Origin: Rhipicephalus microplus
Taxonomy: Eukaryota; Arthropoda; Arachnida; Ixodida; Ixodidae
NCBI RefSeq assembly: GCF_043290135.1
Contig: NC_134709.1
Location: 66,132,556-66,196,555, forward strand
DNA: 64,000 bases
Direction: 5' to 3'
Positions 10,054 to 19,690 of this stretch are shown piece by piece (positions within the stretch are counted from its first letter, which is position 1; each line of letters opens with the position of its first letter). The notes under the pieces were generated by a model. The model did not search any database. It saw only the letters and a program-made list of their open reading frames with translations, and was not told the DNA's origin. Both the position numbers and the translations under genes were made by a program.

Positions 10054-13000
10054 TTATGCGCGACTCAAGTAGTCGGCTCCAACATTGTCACAACCTTTGA
10101 TGTAATGAACTGTGAATGAGTACTCCTGCATAAGGAGACTCCACCTCAACACTCTGTTGTTCACGTGTTTGGCGGAATTTAAATACTGTAATGGTTGGTG
10201 GTCTGACTGATTGACAAAAGGTTTGCCATAGAGGTAAATATGAAATTTTTGCACTGCCCAAACAAGTGCAAGGCATTCCCGTTCTATTGTTGAATAGTGG
10301 GTTTCTCGGGGCAATAAATTACGACTTGCGTAAGCAACTGGATGCAGCACCTGGCCCTTTCCCATCTGGAGCAATACTGCGCCCAGGCTTGTATTGGAGG
10401 CATCCGTACGAAGAACGAACTCCTTCGAGAGGTCGGGAGCAAGGAGGATGGGAGCATCACCGAGCTTCTTCTTGAGGGCCGTAAACGCTTCCTCTTGATG
10501 TGCGCCCCATGAAACAGTGTGGCTTTGTCCCTTTCTTGTAAGGTCCGTCAGCGGCTTGGTCAGTTCGGTGTAGTTAGGTATAAACTTCCTGTAATAGCCG
10601 GTCAAGCCAAGAAACGACTGCACTGCTTTCTTGGTTTTAGGTCGTTTTGCGGCAAGAATCTTGTCTAGCGTTTTGAGAAGCGGTTCAACTGTAGTCTCCC
10701 CGATTCGATGTCCCAAGAAGGATATGCTTCGCTCTCCTATCTCACATTTACTTGGTTTTATGGTGAGGTGAGCTTGGTTAATTCGTTCAAAAACTTGTCT
10801 GAGGGTGTCGATGTGCTCTTGCCAAGTATCGGTCGCAATGATGACATCGTCGAAATAATGGTGAACGTTGTCGACACCACCCAGTACTGATCTCATAAGG
10901 CGCGCGAATACTGCTGGCGCCGTTTTAATGCCAAAAGGCATGTAGAGGAAGTGATAGAGCCCAGACATGCTGGAGAAAGCAGTTTTTTCACGACTGTTTG
11001 GATCCATCGGTACTTGCCAGTATCCTTTCGTGAAATCAAATTTGGAGAAAAACTGCTTTTGTCCAACAAGTGCAAGAACTACATCGATGCGTGGTATTGG
11101 CTCGCAGTCGGGGACCAGAATCTTGTTCAATTCTCTGAAGTCTATGCACAACCTAATCGTGTTGTCCGGTTTCTTCACCACGACAATGGGAGCGTGGTAC
11201 GGCGACTGAGACCGCTCAATAATACCGAGTTTCAGCATCTCTTGCACTTCCTTTTCTACTCTTTCTTGCAAGGCAAGGGGGATGGGGTACTGCGGAACAT
11301 GCACAGGCTTATTGGAGGTCAGACGTAGCGAACACTCCACGAGTGCTGTTTTCCCTGGTAAGTCAGAAAAAATGTCCGCATACTCTTGAAAAAGTGCTTG
11401 CACATTCTGAACTTGTTCAGCAGTGAGGTGTGGTGATAGCTTGACATCCGTGCTGAACTGCGTGCGATACAAGCTCAATATGGGCATTTGTTTGACTTCG
11501 TCTTTTTCTTCGGGGAGATTTTCGTGGAGCTCTGCAACAACTGACACCTGTTGTGGTTCCGTCACTTCGCGCTCTTCGTATTTTTTGAGCATGTTGATAT
11601 GAAAAATCTTGTTTTTCCCAAACACATCGATGACGTAGTCGACATCATTTTTCCGTTCGATGACTTGGAACGGCCCTTTCCACTGCATTAACAGCTTGTT
11701 GGAGTCAGTCGGGAGCAGAATTAAAACCTTGTTGCCTGGGCATAATTTTCTAGGGCGACTTTTCCTGTCATAATAGGTTTTCTGCTTCACACGAGCCTTC
11801 TCCAGCTGTTCATGGGCTATCTTGCAAGTCTCCTCTAGGCGATTGCGCAAATCAAAGACGTAGGTGTAAGTCGTCCGCGTTTCTGCGTCTAGCCCCTCAT
11901 TTGTCCACAGTTCTCTCAGCACGGTTAGCGGTCCTCGGACGTGGCGGCCGTAAATGAGCTGAAATGGAGAGAACCCGAGGCTTGTCTGTGGAACTTCCCT
12001 ATATGCAAAGAGTAGCGGAGCTAGGTACCTGTCCCAAGATCGAGGCCTCTCTTGGCACATTCTCTTGAGCATTGTCTTCAGGGTGCCATTAAATTTCTCC
12101 ACGAGACCGTTCGCCATCGCATGATATGGGGTTGTCTTTAGCATCTTCACGGAGAGAAGCCTGCTAACCTCGTTCATTAATTCTGAGGTAAAACTTGCCC
12201 CTTGGTCGGTGACGATTTCCTTTGGCAAGCCGATGCGGGAAAAAATCTCGATGAGTGCTTCCGCAATGTGAACTGCATCGATTGCGGGCAATGCTACAGC
12301 GTCAGGGTAGCGAGTCGCAAAATCAATAAGTGTCAGAACATATCGGTTCCCACGGTCCGATCTTGGTGAAAATGGGCCGATTAAATCAACCGCGACCCTT
12401 TCAAAAGGTGTCCGGATAAGAGGCATGTTGCCTAGTGGTGCGACACCAACTTTTCCTTTAGGGGTAGTTCTCTGGCACTTGTCGCAAGACTTGACAAAGC
12501 GCTTTACGTCTCCGTTCAGGTCAGGCCAATAAAATTCTTCTAGGACACGATCAGTAGTTCTTTTGATGCCTTGGTGTCCCGCCATGATACTGCCATGAGC
12601 AATGTCCAGTATGCCTACCCGGAACGCTTTCGGAGTGACCAGCTGTTTAAACGTCCTGCCAGTGGCAAGGCGGTAGCGTCGATAAAGCAATCCTTTATCT
12701 TCGACGAAATCGTAACAGTGGCCCTTTCCCGATTTGAACTCTTTATTCACTTTAGCAAAGACAGCTTTGAGTGTCGGGTCATTTCGCTGTTCCTCGACGA
12801 GTTGGGCTCTGGTAACGTCAGGTAAGAGCGTTGTTGACACGTACAAAGGCCTGATATTTTCTTGACCTTGTTGATTGGCTTTGGTTTTTGCCACGCTTGA
12901 AGAAGCAGATCTTGAGGTGACAGGTGACTTGGTCGGGTGTGCTTGCGCAGGTAACTCATCCACCTGGGTATGAGTCGCCTGCTTCCAGTCAGAATCTGGA

Positions 13001-13812
13001 TCGTATGGTCCTCTGACGCCTGGAAGATTTCCCAGCACAAGGTCATAGAGGGGTTGATCCATACAAGCCACTTTCAGCATCCCTGTGAAGTACGGCGTGT
13101 TGACTTGTACAATAGCTTCCGGGAGATGGCTAGTTGACCTGTCTAGGAGAACGACACTGATTTTCTTGCCTGTCAGGCACACATCAGGAACGAGCTCCCG
13201 TCGGACGATTGCCGTGTTGCATCCCGTATCGCGTAAGACTCGAACCTCTCTTCCTAGCAGCAGACCTTCGACCACTGGCATCCCGTCGGCCAGGAAACGT
13301 ATTGTACCCTGCACGTTCTTGTCGTCGTGGTGACTTGAGCAAGGAATCTTCCCTCCTGGACGCTTGGCTGTTTTTCTAGCACCAGCCCGGGCAGAGTCAG
13401 GTTCGCTAAATGCGCACGAAGAACTCGGTTTGTTGTTCCCATGCTGGTTTCGGCAAGTTTCTGTGACATGTCCCGTTTTACCGCACAACTTGCATTTCAG
13501 CATCTGCTTAGGTGGATTGCGGCAGTCCGGAGCCAAATGTCCGAAACGATGACACAGGATACACTTGAGTTGCGGTTTCCGCGACGCTTCGGTAGGCTTT
13601 CCACTGGATTCTTTCGCGGGGTCAGGACCTTTTCCTATATTAGTCAAATTCTGCGCCTCAAGGAAGCGATCCGTCAAATTAGCGAGTTCATCTAGTGACT
13701 TGCACTCTCGCTCTTTTAAGAAAACAACCAGCTTTGGATGGCAACAACGCAAGAATTGCTCAGAGATTACGTGATCCCTTAGACCTTCATAGGTTTGGGA
13801 TACGTTTGCCAT
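10054..13812 (-). CDS. Gag(C-term)-PR-INT-RT-RNase H polyprotein
   Basis: 1252 residues in this open part. Domains in order: Gag C-terminal part; two CCHC knuckles (C84-C97 CILCHRFGHLAPDC; C107-C120 CKLCGKTGHVTETC); protease DTG at about 195; integrase with HHCC (H406, H413, C443, C446) and catalytic D476, D536, E572; GPY/F module at about 712-740; reverse transcriptase with CIDFRELN, FDFTKGYWQ and YFDD at about 986; RNase H with RTDAS at about 1135 and [11 protein letters not shown]; end NVGADYLSRA. All catalytic residues are present. The first Met is probably not the true start: the same frame continues upstream through a TGA into the rest of Gag. It copies element RNA and integrates the product. 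Confidence 0.95.
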   Translation of the reverse strand: MANVSQTYEGLRDHVISEQFLRCCHPKLVVFLKERECKSLDELANLTDRFLEAQNLTNIGKGPDPAKESSGKPTEASRKPQLKCILCHRFGHLAPDCRNPPKQMLKCKLCGKTGHVTETCRNQHGNNKPSSSCAFSEPDSARAGARKTAKRPGGKIPCSSHHDDKNVQGTIRFLADGMPVVEGLLLGREVRVLRDTGCNTAIVRRELVPDVCLTGKKISVVLLDRSTSHLPEAIVQVNTPYFTGMLKVACMDQPLYDLVLGNLPGVRGPYDPDSDWKQATHTQVDELPAQAHPTKSPVTSRSASSSVAKTKANQQGQENIRPLYVSTTLLPDVTRAQLVEEQRNDPTLKAVFAKVNKEFKSGKGHCYDFVEDKGLLYRRYRLATGRTFKQLVTPKAFRVGILDIAHGSIMAGHQGIKRTTDRVLEEFYWPDLNGDVKRFVKSCDKCQRTTPKGKVGVAPLGNMPLIRTPFERVAVDLIGPFSPRSDRGNRYVLTLIDFATRYPDAVALPAIDAVHIAEALIEIFSRIGLPKEIVTDQGASFTSELMNEVSRLLSVKMLKTTPYHAMANGLVEKFNGTLKTMLKRMCQERPRSWDRYLAPLLFAYREVPQTSLGFSPFQLIYGRHVRGPLTVLRELWTNEGLDAETRTTYTYVFDLRNRLEETCKIAHEQLEKARVKQKTYYDRKSRPRKLCPGNKVLILLPTDSNKLLMQWKGPFQVIERKNDVDYVIDVFGKNKIFHINMLKKYEEREVTEPQQVSVVAELHENLPEEKDEVKQMPILSLYRTQFSTDVKLSPHLTAEQVQNVQALFQEYADIFSDLPGKTALVECSLRLTSNKPVHVPQYPIPLALQERVEKEVQEMLKLGIIERSQSPYHAPIVVVKKPDNTIRLCIDFRELNKILVPDCEPIPRIDVVLALVGQKQFFSKFDFTKGYWQVPMDPNSREKTAFSSMSGLYHFLYMPFGIKTAPAVFARLMRSVLGGVDNVHHYFDDVIIATDTWQEHIDTLRQVFERINQAHLTIKPSKCEIGERSISFLGHRIGETTVEPLLKTLDKILAAKRPKTKKAVQSFLGLTGYYRKFIPNYTELTKPLTDLTRKGQSHTVSWGAHQEEAFTALKKKLGDAPILLAPDLSKEFVLRTDASNTSLGAVLLQMGKGQVLHPVAYASRNLLPRETHYSTIERECLALVWAVQKFHIYLYGKPFVNQSDHQPLQYLNSAKHVNNRVLRWSLLMQEYSFTVHYIKGCDNVGADYLSRA

Positions 13813-13881
13813 GTCTATCCAATGGTCGAAATAACTGGTAATTCTTGCTGCTAACTGTCGTCCAGTTTCACCATCTGCTGC

Positions 13882-14400
13882 TCATGCTTTCCGAAACTTA
13901 TCTTGGTAGCCTTGAGCCGTAAACTGAAATCTCTGCAGTAGAGCTTTCTTTACTTTTTGGTAGTCCAGCGAATCAGCGGCAGTCATTCGGCCTATCACGG
14001 TTAACGCGTCACCCGTTAGGCACAGGCTAACAGCGAGACCCCATTTTTCTTGCGGCCAATCCTGTCCTGTGGCTACGCGCTCGAATCGCTGCAGATACGC
14101 GTGCAGATCATCGCGTTTCTCGTCAAATACAGGCAGTAACTTCTGCGGATTGAGGGGTGAGGAGGTGCTGGGCGTAGTCAAAGCGTCATTAGCTGCTACA
14201 GGCATATTCTGAGCTCCTTCCTGAAGCTTTAGCTTAAGCTGCAGAATTTCACGCTGCCTCTCGTCAGCTTCTTTGGCTGCCTCTCTCTCTGCAGCTCTCT
14301 CATCCCTTAGCTTAGCCTGTTGGGCCTCAATCCACTTGTTTAGCTCTGCACCCGAGAACCCTAGTTGGAGCCCTATAGCGGCGAGTTTTTCCAAGTCCAT
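13882..14400 (-). pseudogene. Gag N-terminal part, cut by an in-frame TGA
   Basis: Starts MDLEKLAAIGLQLGF, followed by an Arg/Glu-rich coiled coil (about residues 25-65), a linker, then a capsid-like region (FDEKRDDLHAYLQRFERVA, QFTAQGYQDKFRK). The frame is open further upstream into the LTR, but this Met fits family starts and lies 85 nt after the LTR. The TGA at 13884-13882 is in the middle of the capsid region; 23 sense codons follow in the same frame before the downstream Met at 13812. The position inside capsid is wrong for a programmed Gag/Pol readthrough, so it is most likely a recent inactivating change or a sequencing difference. Confidence 0.85.
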
Positions 14401-14465
14401 GGTGCAGTCTGAACGTGTGTCTGCCTCGAGCGAAACTGTCTCCTTTCCCTGGTTTAACGAGCGGA

Positions 14466-14482
14466 TCCTGGCAGGCTCGCCA
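14466..14482 (-). other. Primer binding site, tRNA-Arg-like
   Basis: On the minus strand TGGCGAGCCTGCCAGGA begins 3 nt after the 5' LTR. Its complement ends CTCGCCA and resembles the 3' end of animal tRNA-Arg as I recall it. The tRNA identity is an inference; the location is as expected. Confidence 0.65.
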
Positions 14483-14485
14483 GTT

Positions 14486-15306
14486 TGTGATGTTATTGGG
14501 GCAGGACCGCTCCAGAAAGAATCAGACAGCACGCCAGTGCACAAACACACGTCCAACTTCTATTGTACCCTTCACACATGGACAACCCACACATTACGAA
14601 GTTCCTAACACAAAACACGCGGCTAAACTAAATGAATAAGTAGAACGTTCGGCCTACAGTTCAGGTCGTCGGGGTAGTAGCCTGGGCCGTCGTGGATGCC
14701 CCGTCGGCACCATTCAGTGGCGAAGTCGACGTTGGGTGGCGTCGTCACCTGCAGTGACGAAGTCGGGAGACGCAGGGTCGCCGCGTCGAACTCCAGTGGC
14801 TCAGCGCCACTGTCGACGAACTGGAGCCGACGACCCACGTGTTCCGGCGGCAGGGAGTTGTGCCCTTGAGCACCTGCAGTCCGCCTCGGAAACCCACGCC
14901 AGCCCTCCTGGAACAGCGGCGCAAGGGCAGGTTCAGGCACCCGGCGCCAGCTCTCCACGACCAGCGGGACAAGGACAGGTTCAGGAACCTGGCGCCAGCT
15001 CTCCTAGACCGGTCGTCTAGCGGAGGCTGAGCTGTCCACTCGGCTGGTACGAGTGTCGCGACGTGGCCTGGGTCGTACCTATGGGCCAGACGCCCAACGA
15101 GGTAGTCCTGCCTCGAACGACGTACCTCGCGCACTCCCGAAGGCACGGGTCACGCACCCTCGAGGCCGCGCCTCACGAGCTGTCGTCTTCCTCGTAGGCA
15201 CCGCACGGCACATACACGCACACATCACATCCTCTTCGCCACCGCACGGCACACTATTGTCGTTTTTTAGTTTCTGTTTCGCGTCCGCGCAGCACATATT
15301 ATGACA
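14486..15306 (-). repeat. 5' LTR of INT-RT gypsy element
   Basis: 821 bp, same length as 8954-9774, with no difference noticed by eye; followed on the plus strand by the GGAGT duplication at 15307-15311. It should hold the promoter for minus-strand transcription, but no TATA box is obvious. Confidence 0.95.
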
Positions 15307-15494
15307 GGAGTACAAGGCACCCCGCTATGTAATTCGTCCCTGTTATTAATAGAAATCAAAATGGTGTATAAACGATACTGTTTTGGAATGCTTGTGAGTA
15401 GACGTGGCTATACAGATGAACCCAAGTAAGGCTAATACTGTTGAAGATAACTGGATAGGACCGTACGTCAGCAAACAGTAATGAAACTCTCTTA

Positions 15495-15710
15495 GATTCA
15501 CTCAAGAAATATATCTCGCGCTTTGGACTCACTCAGACTCAGAATCACCACCATTTTTTTGAGTCTGACTCACTCGGACTCGCACTCACTAAAATTTTTC
15601 TCGAACCAGACTCACTTTGACTCTAACTCAACAAAACATTACTCACCCGGATTCACTCAGACTCGTGGCTTGATCCGTGTCTGAGTGAGTGGAATCGATA
15701 CTGAGTTCGC
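15495..15710. repeat. Degenerate GACTCACTCAGACTC repeat block 2
   Basis: Starts CAAGAAATATATCTCGCGCTTTGGACTC and continues with many variants of ACTCACTCGGACTC and ACCCGGATTCACTCAGACTC. Related to 7200-7330. Confidence 0.7.
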
Positions 15711-16280
15711 CGCCCTATGTGTGTGGTACATTCTCGATGCGTAGTTAAGCCCCCACAAATTCTACTTGTGCTTTAGTTAATAGCGGTAAATTTCTAATTT
15801 CGATTTCAGAGTTGTGGACTAAATTTGGTGATTGCTTGGTTCTCCCGAGTTTTCATGCATGTTAAATGTCAGTTTGCTGAGCTAACTATCGTATACACAT
15901 CTAGAAATCCTGTTTTTCAGTCCTTAACCTGTTCAGGCTGACCAACTGAGATTTTTTTCTTCCGTACGCAACCTACAGGGTCACACTTTTTCTTCTATAC
16001 GCAACCTACCTGATAATACATGTGACGCATTTATATACCGTTTTTACTAGCGTATGAGCCACACAAAGTATGCCGAAAGGTCCCATCTAAAGAGTGCTTA
16101 ACAGAGCTCTCGGAGCTTGATGGTTTATACGTGAATTTCATTACGCAAGTTGGTCTCACAGCAATAAGCAATCTTTTGTTTTAATTTCTCGTGGCTTGTA
16201 GTGGCGATTGCGGGTTTTACGTGGGGGTAAGATGTCCGCCAGAAAGTGCGGTTTAAATATTCTGTTTATATTTTTGCCAG
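15711..16280. other. Intron 2, 3' end, unassigned
   Basis: AT-rich, ending in the TTTTTGCCAG acceptor of the signature exon. Nothing else recognised. Confidence 0.5.
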
Positions 16281-16430
16281 CTGAGATACATGACGCCCGG
16301 ATCTCTGAAGAGAGCGGCGCAGGACGTCTTGTCCATGACCGGTCTTGAGGCCCACACTCTGGTCCGTGATCTCAAGAGACGCCAGACCAAGCGACTCAGT
16401 ATTGCCATAGCAGCCATCTCTAAACCCAAG
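16281..16430 (+). CDS. ABCA exon: divergent ABC signature of NBD1
   Basis: An exactly 50-codon exon lies between TTTTTGCCAG and GTTTGTGC, phase 0 on both sides. It begins LRYMTPGSL and ends SIAIAAISKPK, which runs directly into the Walker B exon. At the position of the ABC signature LSGGQ-x-K-R-K-LS the sequence reads LKRRQ-TKRLS, so Ser and both Gly are replaced by Lys, Arg and Arg while the flanking KR-LS is kept. In known transporters the signature Ser and Gly contact the ATP gamma phosphate held by the other NBD. The rest of the exon looks constrained, so this is likely a degenerate catalytic half-site and not a decayed exon. Confidence 0.88.
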
Positions 16431-17454
16431 GTTTGTGCACGTGTGTGTGCTTGTAAAATCGGTGATGTAAGATGTAACGGGTGCATTTAGATATGTGCAG
16501 ATGCACAGACTGATCAGCCCGTTCAGTGGTTCGCAAATGGTGGTCCGTGAAGCGATTCTTGGGAGTCCGCAAATTCAACCCTTGCAAAAACAAAAAAAGA
16601 AATAATGGCTGGGGTTTCACTCAGTTATACCTGGGTGTACGTAGCAAGAGGTTTGGTTAATCTTGTGATTTTGCTTGGTTCTCTGTACAGCAATGCTTCT
16701 CGAAGCGTAAGACTTCTTTTTTCTCCATCTCCTTGGCTCGCTGTGTCGTCTTTATTTTGTTTCGACGGCAAACTCCGCCTTCTTTCACATCTCTCCGACT
16801 CACTCACCATATCTGCCTATGAATCCCACCGAGCCACTACATCTGTATATAGGATGCAACGCCGACTCCTTTGTTGCAACGTGCTTTCACCCAACGTTAC
16901 TAGAGCAACTTTGGTTTTACCGGATCCTCCTCTAACGTCATGCCAGATGGTACGGCCAGTGGCGATGCCAGGTGCTGCGGTTGCTAGGCAACGGCTCAGC
17001 TCATGATGCGGCCACTGACCACAGTGAAACGGCGAGAATGCAGCCAATTCAGCTCTCGCTACAAAAACGCTTTTTCAAGGCATACTATGTCACATGTCAA
17101 CGATTTCTTCTGAGCTTTTGGTATGCTTCACGGCACTAAACTTGAACATTGCTGCTGAGCTTAGTGTACTTCTTTCTCCATGACAAGGTCGTAAAGCCTT
17201 TTTTGCAGTTTTACACGACATATACACGCGACTCTTGCATACTTTTTGTACGCTTCAATAATTCGAGAAAAAAGCATAGCTAAAAACGAGTTCACTGTCA
17301 CCGCAGATGGCACAACCTATTGACAAGTGGTTGAGATGGAGCTGGCCTAGCTCTTTAGTTTGATCAGTTTTTGTCGGGGAGAAATAAAATGCACCTAGTT
17401 GACGCGGCATGGGGCGTTAACTTATTAAGCCCCCCTTCACCCTTGAATAATATT
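16431..17454. other. Intron 3 segment, unassigned
   Basis: No transposon or coding similarity seen. Short open frames on both strands lack domains. Confidence 0.5.
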
Positions 17455-17632
17455 ATTACGTCCCAAAAGCACGATATGATTATGAGAGCTGCCGTAGTGG
17501 AGGGCTCCGCACATTTTTTACCATCTTGGTGTTCTTTAACGGGCACTTACATCGCACAGTAGACGGGCCTCCACCATTTCGCCTCCACCGAAATGGGATT
17601 GCCACGGCCGGCATAAAACCCACGACATTCGG
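17455..17632 (-). repeat. Worn Ruka-like SINE fragment
   Basis: The minus-strand body is recognisable (plus strand: GTCCCAAAAGCACGATATGATTATGAGAG, GTAGTGGAGGGCTCC, TTCTTTAACGGGCAC, TTTCGCCTCCACCGAAA). The tRNA head is largely lost. Confidence 0.7.
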
Positions 17633-18070
17633 GTATGATGGCTAGAAGGAGAGGTGTAAGCATCGGCGCGCCGGAGAGCCAGCGAGAATTCATCCGGATG
17701 TGGCGGCACTGTGGTCGCTTTCCAGATGCCCCTCCTCGCACCCGCGTGCGCGTATCAAGCGTTTGTTGTTGCAGATATTTCACGCTACCCTGCGGATTAT
17801 AACGAAGTCTACCTGTCACAATTCTTGCGGTGCGCTGCAAAGCGTGTCGTGGCACTGAAAACTGGTGTTTTCAATTCACTTCGTAGTTTATCAGCTACAA
17901 AGCTTAGAAAAGAGATAATGAAATGACTTGCCGTGAGCTTGACACCAAAACAAAGTCCGTGCAGTTATCACTTTGATGCCACAGCGTTTTCCGTGACGTC
18001 TCAATGTATGTAAAGGTATCGGCAATCATTATTTTTATGACTTGCGCAATCAAGGTCTACTTTTACAAGC
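17633..18070. other. Unassigned intronic sequence
   Basis: Nothing recognised; a short GC-rich patch at 17640-17760. Confidence 0.45.
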
Positions 18071-18700
18071 AAGACATTTATTTTCAAGAAAGCGAACAAC
18101 AACATGAAAAATAAACACAACATATGCACTAAGGTTGGAGAGAACTGCAAGTTAAACGAAACTCAGCTAAGCCAAGTGAATAAGGCAACTAAAAAGAACA
18201 GTAAATATACGATGATACAATTGGCACACATACACACATGACATTGAGATTTGAATGGCAAACATAGATAAGTCACAAACCACCTTACGAAAAAATTGAT
18301 TTATGCATATGTGAAACACATCGAGACAGTGACATCACAATTTTTAATGTGAGGTTGTCAACAATGTGAACAAGACAATAGTAAAATCACAAAAGAGAAC
18401 GCAGTGTGAGTAATGCGTAATAACGTAAAATAAAACCTTGTTCGCTGAGTTAGCACTATGACAGTGAAGTCATACATGTCAACTTCCAAGAACTCCATTC
18501 TTTTTCTCTCTCTTTTTTCTTTAATTGGACGCATTTTCTTTAGCAACGAGAAAATGCATTCTGGTCTGTGTAAAGAATCTAATTATCTGATTTGTCACTT
18601 CCAGTTTGTGCTGTTCACAGCATACCATATTTAACCTCTTCAAAGACAGGCAAGAGATAAGGTCTGTTATGCTGTCACTTTTCAACTTGTTGAAGCTAAA

Positions 18701-19300
18701 TCAATAGGTGAATGCACCTTCCATAGCTTTGACTAGGTCTGTTAAGGACTCGGACGGGTACAGAAGGTCACCTTTGTCTATATAACATGTGAGGCGTGAT
18801 TCTGCCGGAAGCAAGCTGGAATTCGCCGAGTGAAGCAAAAACCTGCTACATTCGTTGCACTTCGTCTTTTTCACCATCTTCCTGGCCACATAGCCACTGA
18901 CGTAATAAGTGATCCGGGAGTCACTTTTGAGTCTGATGAGATCAGTGTGGACAGGGAGGGCTTCACAAGCAACAACCATTTCGTGAACCTCGTTGAGGCA
19001 CCCCGAATCTAGCAGCTCATCCAGCTTGTTCTGCAGTTTTATTGAATTATTGTGGATGCCCGGACATAGAAGGCTGCTCAAAATTCTGAAATGTATGTTT
19101 CCACTGGAGGGTGATTGTGCCAAACTGTAAAAACTGAGGCGATTCGCGGAGATCAAAAACTGTGTCGGCGTATCGGGATCATTCGAGCCAGACATTTGCT
19201 TCAGAATAGTAAAAAGATTTCAAGCGCATCTTGCCAGAGGTGAGATGTCATCAAGTATTTATAGCTCAAGGTTTTCCTGACACAGTGCAGGATGGAAAGG
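18701..19300 (-). pseudogene. P-element-like transposase, C-terminal part
   Basis: The minus strand encodes TLSILHCVRKTLSYKYLMTS and HLWQDALE, then, after a frameshift near 19215, NLFTILKQMSGSNDPDTPTQ and a 164-residue frame starting at 19195. That frame contains ITYYVSGYVARKMVKKTKCNEC and ends at 18701. This matches the P-transposase/THAP9 C-terminal pattern (QDALENFF…G-x-NDxPTxxQF, then Y-V-x-GYVxRxxxKKxKCxxC). The frameshift within the DALE/N boundary shows decay. Confidence 0.7.
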
Positions 19301-19389
19301 GTGCTGGTTAGGGTGACGCGGAGTCCTTCGGCAGTTCATTCCCTCAGGAACCCACCCTCCTTAGGTACATATTTTTCCCAAGTTGCTAA

Positions 19390-19630
19390 GAACCCGTTAA
19401 TAACATGCTTGTAGCTATGGACAATGAAGTTTTCGTCAAAATGAGCTTCGCACACAACGCAGTTTTTTTTCCAGTGGTTTGTCAGCGCGAAGAATCGCAC
19501 GCTCCCAGACCTTGCGCCGTTCCTCGTCGGCGGGAGCAGAGAGGAGAGACAATTTCTTTCCTAGTTTGCGGGCCGAAACATATCCCGCATTGCATCCAGG
19601 TGCAAAGCAGTGTCTTTGCTGTTTACTCAT
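19390..19630 (-). pseudogene. THAP domain, frameshifted in an A8 run
   Basis: From Met at 19630: MSKQQRHCFAPGCNAGYV, then KKLSLLSAPADEERRKVWERA. This is a C2CH THAP zinc finger: C-x4-C, the conserved Trp, and then the second pair C-x2-H (CEAHF) in another frame. The frame is lost at an A8 run (plus-strand T8 at about 19463-19470); one base fewer would restore register with the CEAH half. THAP domains bind DNA in transposases and host regulators. The domain ends in FDENFIVHS and a stop follows at about 19340. Confidence 0.7.
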
Positions 19631-19690
19631 CACTGCGGCGTGGTCACATTGGCGCGTATTCATCTCGAACAAGTCCAAATCGGCAGAGCG

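Larger units (their letters stand above)
8954..15306 (-). mobile_element. LTR retrotransposon, gypsy-type with INT before RT (Gmr1-like)
   Basis: A complete 6353-bp element on the minus strand: 821-bp LTRs, primer binding site, Gag, protease, integrase, reverse transcriptase, RNase H, polypurine tract and 5-bp target-site duplication GGAGT. The pol sequence is clearly Ty3/gypsy-like (YFDD RT motif, HHCC integrase with a GPY/F module), but integrase precedes RT, as in copia. From memory this order within Ty3/gypsy is known for Gmr1-type elements, first described in deuterostomes. The LTRs have equal length and no difference was noticed by eye, so the insertion is young. One in-frame TGA in gag is the only break seen. 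Confidence 0.93.
18076..19690 (-). mobile_element. P-element/THAP-type transposon remnant
   Basis: The minus strand reads, in order, a THAP zinc-finger start (19630 down to about 19390), then the C-terminal region of a P-element-like transposase (about 19300-18701), then AT-rich sequence with a reverse AATAAA at 18077-18082. The RNase H-like catalytic core normally between THAP and C-terminal parts is missing, so this is an internally deleted, non-autonomous copy. Terminal inverted repeats could not be fixed by eye; the outer limits are therefore approximate. Confidence 0.65.
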
